DNA of 64,000 bases from Tritrichomonas musculus (taxonomy: Eukaryota > Parabasalia > Tritrichomonadida > Tritrichomonadidae): contig JAPFFF010000009.1 in the NCBI GenBank assembly GCA_039105265.1, positions 1,550,001 to 1,614,000 on the forward strand, in the 5' to 3' direction. The notes under the pieces were generated by a model, which had not been told where the DNA came from, searched no databases, and saw nothing but the letters and a program-made list of their open reading frames with translations. This document shows positions 10,202 to 17,300 of the stretch, piece by piece (the first letter of the stretch is position 1; each line of letters begins with the position of its first letter). Made by a program: the position numbers and the translations under genes.

Positions 10202-10947
10202 TATAGTGGTCCTAAAAAATATTGATAAGAAATTTGAGAGAAATTTTCATGTTTCATTGAAAAAATTGAGAAAATTTATTTAAAAATAATTTGAGAGAAT
10301 TTTAAAATTTCTTTCAAATTCATTCAAATTTAATGACCTATTCATGAATTTATGAATCAATTGTTGGTCAATCTTTTGACCTTTTATTTATTTGTTTTCT
10401 TTACCAAAAAATACAAACGAACGCTATAATTTAATCGCAAGTGGTTCTGCAATCGTACAATTTTAATAAAAGCAAAACAGCTGATGCATTAAATATTTCG
10501 TTAAATTGCGTCAAAGCAGTAGCTAAATAGATTGATGAAGGGAGACCAGAAAAAACACAACCCTGCCGACCACAAATATTAACAAATGAAATCAAGTATT
10601 TCATATGCGTTAAAGCAATAACGTTTCCTGAAATCCCTGGAGCTGAAATGGCAAATGTTTCCTGAACACAAATTTTATTCTTTATATGGAATAATCTAAG
10701 TTTAGCAACAAACAATTCTTTGATTGATTCTTTTCCAAAGAAATTGAAACAATGCCTCGAAGTGCAAGGCAATCAAGTAAGATTTTAATTTTAATTTTTA
10801 ATAAAAAATCAACTTTTTCAATTGCCGAAAAAATATTGATAAGAAATTTAACTTTTTAAATTAAAAATTTTAAAAATAAAATAACTTTTGTTAACGACGA
10901 TTAACTATTGAATTCATTTCTTATCAATATTTTTTAGGAACACTATA
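10202..10947 (+). mobile_element. Decayed Tc1/mariner-type DNA transposon
   Basis: The ends (10202-10233 and 10916-10947) are inverted repeats of 32 nt with one mismatch. Both begin TATAGTG and continue TCCTAAAAAATATTG; the outermost TA is consistent with the TA target duplication of Tc1/mariner elements. Inside, the forward frame from about 10441 reads like a transposase N-terminal helix-turn-helix region (NKSKTADALNISLNCVKAV, then CRPQILTNEIKYFI). It carries an in-frame stop, and the catalytic half is missing. A third copy of the end sequence, in the left orientation, lies at 10827-10849. The copy is not able to move on its own. Confidence 0.75.
10827..10935. repeat. Internal inverted repeat pair (mini-element?)
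   Basis: The internal copy of the transposon end (10827-10849) and the right-hand end form a ~110-bp inverted-repeat unit within the larger element. It may be a nested miniature copy or the result of partial duplication during decay. Confidence 0.5.
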
Positions 10948-11067
10948 AGATATATTGAACTTTTGAAATGAAATCTGAAAATCATCCAGAAAATAAAAAC
11001 TGTTTTATAACGTCAAATTAAAGGCCAATTTTAATAAACTCAAGGGCTCTTCTGTGTTTGGTGTAAT

Positions 11068-11072
11068 TCATA
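11068..11072 (+). promoter_or_regulatory. Inr-like TCATA overlapping the ATG
   Basis: TCATA matches the trichomonad initiator TCAYW, and its last base is the A of the start codon at 11072. If used, the leader would be about two bases. The same TCATATG arrangement occurs at 13750-13744 on the minus strand. Confidence 0.35.
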
Positions 11073-12901
11073 TGGATCAAGATCCCAAAACAATCAGAAG
11101 GCCCACCAAGCGTCCAATGGCATCAAAGAATGTTCATATTGATCAAGAATGTTCTAATTGCCTTGGCTGCTCTTTTTCAAATCTCAATTCATCTCAGTCA
11201 ATATCGCCCGAACATTACACTCTTTCTACGCTTAAAGAAGAAATAAGTAAATTCGACAATGGATGCATTGATAAAGCTCACGCGGTACAGAGTCTTCAAT
11301 ATCATCTCGCTATACTTGAACGTTATCGAAATGAAGTTTCAAATTTAATGATTCAAGTTGAGCACGCACGTTTGTCATCGAGACCTGAACAAGTTTCAAA
11401 AGCGCAAGTTGTTAATTATAACATACCTCTCAAAATACGATCAGGATTTCATCACCCATCAACAGAATCATCCAGCAGTAGGAATTCTGTCATAATTCCA
11501 TCAAATTTTTTGCATGGGTCATCTTCATCAGCCAATCTTTTAAGTATGACTAGATCATCTACACCTCTATCTCCGTCAGCTTCATCGTCTTCAATTAGCT
11601 TTCCAGTTCAACGCTCGCCATCGTCACCTGCTTCATCCCGAGATAAACTTCGCTCTGCTTCTTCAGAGCCAAATTCTCTTTTACCTCAAGTAAGTGATGC
11701 ATTGATGGACAAGAGTAGCACTTTAATCAATAACCAAAATACTTTAGAAAACAAAAATGATGATGATGTTACTTTTCTTGGAGGCCAAGATAGTTTTTTT
11801 CGAGCTCATTCTGATCCTTTAAACACATTAAGTTCGGTTTCATTTTCTTCTTCGTCGGCTACTCTGCCTATTTCCAATATAACTTCTATTCCACGTTCGA
11901 TGTCAGCATCACATTTTAGCCGAAATTCGAATTCAGTGGATGGACAAGGCGATAAAGATTCATCTTCTGGAAACGCACCAAATAGCACATCTACTAAATC
12001 AATGACAGCTCTAACAATATGGAATAACGTTAATAAGTTTTTTGTTGTTACACCAACTGTAGAGCAATTTCAGCCACGCCTTCAATTAAGTGAGGTTCCT
12101 GATCCTAAACTTCCATTAGGTCCTCATTATTCAATTGGAATTAACCAAAAACTCAAACAAAAATTTAAAAATGGAAACGTACAACTCAGAATCCCACCAG
12201 AAGTTATAGCTGAATCGCCTGAAGGAGTTACTTCAATTATTTTTCATCGTCTCCTTGCAGCATTTGTCACTTTAAGTGCAAGTGAAGTTAATTCTCTTAA
12301 AAGAAAAAATAGTCAAAACAGAGTAAGCCCATATGATAATATTAGCAGAGAAGATAATCAAGATTTATCTAGTGATTTAACTTCTAGATCATCGTCTGAT
12401 ATTTCAAATTTAATAGAAGACAATAGCAATGAAAATAGCAATATCTCGGTATTCCAACCTAAGGTGATTGATACGAGTTCACTTTCATGTCCCAAACCAG
12501 ATTCAAAAAATTATCAAAATTTAAATTATTTTGATGATTACTGTAATGTTGAACAATACCCAGTTAATGTTGCAGGAACATCAATTTATTCGATGTGTCC
12601 ATTTGAACAGAAATTGATGCTTGAAGTTCAATCTCTCAATTTAATTCCCGAGCCATCAGGATTAAAAATGACAGATAACGAAGTTATGAATGATATTATC
12701 GATAAAACAAAAGAATTAAGGCAAGTTACTGATGAAACAAATAAGATGAAAACTTGTTTACTTGAAACTCTGAAAAAAGAAGAAAAAAGATTGCTTGAAA
12801 GAAAAGAAAAATCTAAGAAATGGGGAACAGTTTCATTTAGAGTCGAGCAAGGGCCAAAGAAAGATTTAAAGAGGCCAAAAAAGAGAGATAAGCTGATTTA
12901 A
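11072..12901 (+). CDS. Probable SAGA/ADA transcription adaptor Ada3
   Basis: 609 aa. I take ATG 11072 (MDQDPKTIRRPTKRP) as start; the frame is open upstream only to a non-ATG codon. The N-terminus has a short basic stretch, a CxxCxxC-like cluster (CSNCLGC) and a helix LQYHLAILERYRNEVSNLM. The centre is Ser-rich low complexity. The C-terminal ~150 residues, FEQKLMLEVQSLNLIPEPSG, then DNEVMNDIIDKTKELRQVTDE and a long basic helix, match the shape of the Ada3 C-terminus: an E-L-LGL-P type motif followed by paired helices and a Lys/Arg tail. Ada3 bridges the Gcn5-Ada2 acetyltransferase to SAGA. No enzymatic motif is present. The assignment is by pattern, not alignment. Confidence 0.5.
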   Translation: MDQDPKTIRRPTKRPMASKNVHIDQECSNCLGCSFSNLNSSQSISPEHYTLSTLKEEISKFDNGCIDKAHAVQSLQYHLAILERYRNEVSNLMIQVEHARLSSRPEQVSKAQVVNYNIPLKIRSGFHHPSTESSSSRNSVIIPSNFLHGSSSSANLLSMTRSSTPLSPSASSSSISFPVQRSPSSPASSRDKLRSASSEPNSLLPQVSDALMDKSSTLINNQNTLENKNDDDVTFLGGQDSFFRAHSDPLNTLSSVSFSSSSATLPISNITSIPRSMSASHFSRNSNSVDGQGDKDSSSGNAPNSTSTKSMTALTIWNNVNKFFVVTPTVEQFQPRLQLSEVPDPKLPLGPHYSIGINQKLKQKFKNGNVQLRIPPEVIAESPEGVTSIIFHRLLAAFVTLSASEVNSLKRKNSQNRVSPYDNISREDNQDLSSDLTSRSSSDISNLIEDNSNENSNISVFQPKVIDTSSLSCPKPDSKNYQNLNYFDDYCNVEQYPVNVAGTSIYSMCPFEQKLMLEVQSLNLIPEPSGLKMTDNEVMNDIIDKTKELRQVTDETNKMKTCLLETLKKEEKRLLERKEKSKKWGTVSFRVEQGPKKDLKRPKKRDKLI

Positions 12902-13173
12902 TTGTTATTGTAATAATTATAATATATATTTGTGTATTTTATTTTATTTATCATTTTTACGATCGAAAATGAAAATTAATTTTCATTTTTGTTCTGTTAG
13001 GATCAAATATTGTGATTATATTATATTTTTAAAATTATTATTTGTTGTATCTTTCTATTATCATATATTTTTAATAATGTAATTGAAGAGATTCTTATTG
13101 GTTATTGCTTGTATATTATAAATAATCATATGAACAACAATAAAAAAAATGTATTTCTGATTTAATAGAAAAA
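12902..13173. other. Convergent intergenic region
   Basis: AT-rich spacer between two 3' ends, with no coding frame. It includes an inverted stretch around 12965-12985 (AAAATGAAAATTAATTTTCATTTT) that could form a hairpin in either 3' UTR. Confidence 0.5.
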
Positions 13174-13746
13174 TCATAACAAACCTTTTATTAATTTATT
13201 TAGAGTCAATTGGGCTAGCACATATAATAAAAGAGATAGCGAAAATGCCCCAAATTTGTCGTATTGTGGATATAATAATACTAAAACAAAAACGATAGAA
13301 AGTAAGAGAAATAGAAATCGAACTACTAATGTATTTAGTGGTTGGGGTTTTCGTATAATATTGTTTTTGCTATTAATAAGAAAATCTTCATCATATAAAA
13401 TTGCAGCTTTTGCATCTTCTTCAGAAATATCGAATTCATTAATTACTTCTTTAAGATTAAAATTATAATTTTTATACATTTTTCTTAAATTCATAATTTG
13501 GATGTGATAATTTCTTATCTCATCATCAGACAGAGTTGTATTTAAACATTGACCGCCATTTTTTAAAAAATTTGTTTCACATTCAAAATCTTTGACTTTG
13601 CATTTGGCATTGTGAGGACATTTTTTACATAAAATTTGGTTTTCTGATTGGCAATAAGAAGATTCCTGACCTGATTGCATAGAATATACAAAGCAAATAG
13701 AAGCGCAAATTGATAGTAAAATAAGAATTATTAAATGTGAATTCAT
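13174..13746 (-). CDS. Small membrane protein with MAN1/Src1-type Cys-rich motif
   Basis: 190 aa, ATG 13746. Residues 1-22 are a hydrophobic signal or anchor (IILILLSICASICFVYS). Then comes a six-cysteine stretch, CKKCPHNAKCKVKDFEC...GGQC, which has the spacing of the start of the MAN1/Src1/Heh C-terminal (MSC) domain of inner nuclear membrane proteins. A helical stretch follows (LRKMYKNYNF, EDAKAAILYDED), then two closely spaced membrane segments to the end. It lacks the LEM/HeH domain and the winged helix, so it would be a minimal version facing the ER or perinuclear lumen. An unrelated EGF-like surface protein remains possible. Confidence 0.55.
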   Translation of the reverse strand: MNSHLIILILLSICASICFVYSMQSGQESSYCQSENQILCKKCPHNAKCKVKDFECETNFLKNGGQCLNTTLSDDEIRNYHIQIMNLRKMYKNYNFNLKEVINEFDISEEDAKAAILYDEDFLINSKNNIIRKPQPLNTLVVRFLFLLLSIVFVLVLLYPQYDKFGAFSLSLLLYVLAQLTLNKLIKGLL

Positions 13747-13750
13747 ATGA
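13746..13750 (-). promoter_or_regulatory. Inr-like TCATA overlapping the ATG
   Basis: The minus-strand sequence TATCATATG places a TCAYW match directly on the start codon of the Cys-rich membrane protein, implying a near-leaderless mRNA if it is the true initiator. Confidence 0.35.
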
Positions 13751-14387
13751 TAAGGAATTAAATATGATGTGACCAGATTATATTTTAAATCATTTCAAAA
13801 GAAAAAAAAGATAAAATTATTAGGATTTGCTTTAATATTGCATGGTTTTTACGTTACCAATTGCGATGACACTATAATATTCCATCAAAACAAAATTTTG
13901 AAAATAAGAATTTCAATTAATTCTATAAAAAAATTGGATATAATGTTATCCTGCATTCACATTAATCATCATTTTAACTCAAATTAACGAAAAATATGAA
14001 TGGTATTAATTATTCTGCTTTTCAAATTTCCATATAATATATAAACAGTCAAGTAATCATTTTCAAATATTTTTTTTTATTCGTTATCATCTTTGTATTT
14101 AATTGATACAGTTTTTTTATATTTCATAATTTGTACCGACTCTAGAAATTGAAATTATTAAAGGTCATTAAAGCATTGATCCCAAACTTTTTTGCCAACA
14201 AAAAATAAATTCTAAAAAAAGAAAAAAAAAGAAAAAGTAAAAAAGTTTCATATTACTTAATTAAAACGTATTTCATTTTACAAGATTATATATTAAATAA
14301 AAATGTGTATATTTCTAATAAATTCTTAATATATTTGAAAAAAGTAAAATTATTTTACCTATTCAATTTTAGCCACTAAGAAGTAAA
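13751..14387. promoter_or_regulatory. Divergent promoter region before CHD gene
   Basis: About 640 bp of AT-rich DNA lies between divergent genes. Purine runs occur near 14215-14240. ATTCAATTTT lies at 14361-14370, about 20 bases before the CHD start. No convincing gene lies in the interval. Confidence 0.4.
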
Positions 14388-17300
14388 ATGGAAGATAGGC
14401 AGTTTTCCAGCGAAGCTGACCATGATAATGAATATTCAATAAATAATGCTTCAGATGATAACGATCAAGAAGAATTGAGCTCCTATAACTCAAAAAAATC
14501 TGATAGTGAAAGCAAGATGACTACTCGAAAAAGGAAAGCGCCAATGTATAGAGATGATGGTGACTACTCAGGACCTGATTCGCCTTATCATGGAGCTTTA
14601 TCTTCTTCTGATGTCGAAGATTTTAAAAATAAGAAGAAAAATAATGGTTCTAGTCAAAGCAAAAGTAAGAAAAATAAAAAAAATGCAAATAATAATGTAA
14701 ATAATAAGAATAGTAAGAAAAAAAGGAAGTATCATAAAAGAGCAAAAACAGCTGCAGATGAAGTTGATGATAATGATGATGTTGATGAGGAAGATGCAAA
14801 TGATGATGAAGTTGAAGAAGAAGTACCAGATGATTTTGGTGATACCACATCATCATCAAAATCGAACTCAGAATCGTCATCAGATGATGAGCAAACTCCA
14901 TTATCATCACAACCTGAAGCGGAATCAAGTAAGCATAAAGAAATTCCTCTTATTCAGGAAATTATTGGAATCAAAGAAGGTAATGAGCCAAATGTAACTG
15001 AAGACGAAGAAGATGAGTTTCAGAATGATCCTAACACTCTTTATTATGTAAAATGGACAAGTCTAAGCTACATTCATTGCAGTTATTTGAAAAATGAACA
15101 AATCATGAATATTTCTGGAGGGCAATCAGCACTGAAAAAATACCAAACAAAAATAAATCGAGGTTTTAGATCACTTTCTCAATCTCTTTCAATTCCAAAT
15201 TTGATGACTTTAGATGATACAGCAGTTTCAGCTAACTATTTCGAAGTTGACAGAGTTATAGGAAAAAGGATTTATCATTTTGATCAAGATCATAATCCAA
15301 TAAATAATATCAATCTTCAAGAAGATGAAAATGGTATACCAATTCAATTCAAAGATCTTGAAGACTTTACAAATGTACCTGAAATATTATATAATCCAAA
15401 GAAAAATATGGAAAATGAAGGTAGAGTGCAATACTTTGTTAAATGGCGTTCACAAGGATACGACGAATCTACTTGGGAATTTGAAGAAGATGTTCCAAGT
15501 GCTGTAGCTATTAAACAATATGAAGACCGTCATCAAATCGTTACTGAAAACGAAAACAGTGATGGACAAAATGATCTCCCAAAGGCCAGATGGCTAAGAT
15601 GTTGGAATTCAACCAAAATCAGCGATAACAGACGTAATATTGATCCAAAAACTTTCAAAGAACTTGAAGATCCACTTTCTGACTCAAATGGAAACACTTT
15701 GCGTGATTATCAAGTTGAAGGATTTAATTGGCTTCGTTTCTGTTGGTATAACAGTACTAATTCGATTTTGGCTGATGAAATGGGTCTTGGTAAGACTCTT
15801 CAAGTCGTATCTGCCTTAAATGATATATATGTTAATCATAATATTCATGGTCCATTCCTTGTTATTGCACCATTATCAACTCTTCCACATTGGAAAAATG
15901 AAGTGGAACGTTGGACAAGTATGAATGCCATTATTTATCATGGAAATGCCAAGTCTCGCGAAATCATTCGTCGTTATGAAATGTTTGATTACGTTGAGCG
16001 TGGCACAATTACAACAACTTCCGAAAATGAGCATACAAGTAAAGCAAGAAGTGATATTAGTTCTCAAAATAGTGAAGATTTCGTATCTCGAAGTGAAGAT
16101 AACGAAGATGATAATGAAAATGATGAAGATGATGAAGATGATGATTACAACAACAATTATTATTACAAGAAGAAGAAAGGTAACGTTAGCAAGCATAGCA
16201 AGAGTTCTGTTTTTAATTTAGAAAACGAGCCGAACCTTGTTTGCGACAAAAGTCATGTTTGCTTTGATATTTTAATTACGAATTATGAAACCATAAATAA
16301 TGATTTTGAATTGTTCAATTCAATTGAATGGCATTATCTTGTTTTAGATGAAGGTCATAGACTTAAAAATCATACTGGAAAAGGCTACAAATTATTGATG
16401 AAATTACGATTTGAGCATTGTACCTTATTAACAGGAACTCCAGTTCAAAATAATATTGAAGAACTTTGGTCATTACTCCATTTCTTAGACCGAAACAAAT
16501 TCAAAGATTTAAATGAATTTCTTGAAGAATACGGAGTCATTGAAGATGCCAAAAAATTAGGTCAACTTCAAGTTATGCTCAAGCCATATCTTCTTCGTCG
16601 TAAGAAGTCAGATGTTGATACCACAATAGCAGCCAAAGAAGAAACTATTATTGAAGTGGAATTAACTCGTCCTCAAAAAACCTATTATCGTGCATTATTA
16701 TCTGAGAATTCAAGTACATTACTTTCAAAAATCACCGGTGGTGCCCTTCCTTCATTGTTAAATTTAATGATGCAATTGAGAAAAGTATGTAATCATCCAT
16801 TCCTCATTCGAGGAGCAACTAATCATATTGAAGAGCAAGTTGCTCAAAAACTCGGAAAGCCAGTAACTGATGATGAAGTTGCCTTAAAAGCATTAGTAGA
16901 ATCATCAGGTAAATTAATCTTAATAGACAAACTTCTTCCCAAATTGAGAGAAGGAGGTCATAAAGTTCTCATTTTCAGTCAAATGGTGAAAGTTCTAGAC
17001 ATTCTTGAAGAATACTTTTCATTAATTGGAATCAAGCCGGAACGAATTGATGGAAGTGTTCCTGAAAATGAGAGGCAAAATGCAATAGAGCGTTTTGCAA
17101 CTGATCCCAATGCATTTGTATTCCTTCTTTGTACACGAGCAGGAGGTGTTGGTATTAATCTAACGGCAGCCGATACAGTCATTATATATGATAGTGATTG
17201 GAATCCACAAAACGACATCCAAGCTGAATCACGATGTCATAGAATTGGTCAGAAGTCGAAAGTTAAAGTTTATCGACTTGTTACGAAAGGAACTTATGAA

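Noticed and set aside
10431-10772. 113-codon minus-strand open frame inside the transposon
   Set aside because: It begins at a non-ATG codon, lies wholly within the inverted-repeat element, and is antisense to a frame that reads like a transposase helix-turn-helix. I regard it as a shadow.
13769-13987. 72-codon plus-strand frame between divergent genes
   Set aside because: It starts at GTG, is AT-spacer-like in composition and sits in a region needed for two promoters.
14371-14387. AGCCACTAAGAAG before the CHD start as an intron acceptor
   Set aside because: It does not fit the ACTAAYNNNCAG spacing, and no upstream GTATGT donor with coding sequence exists.
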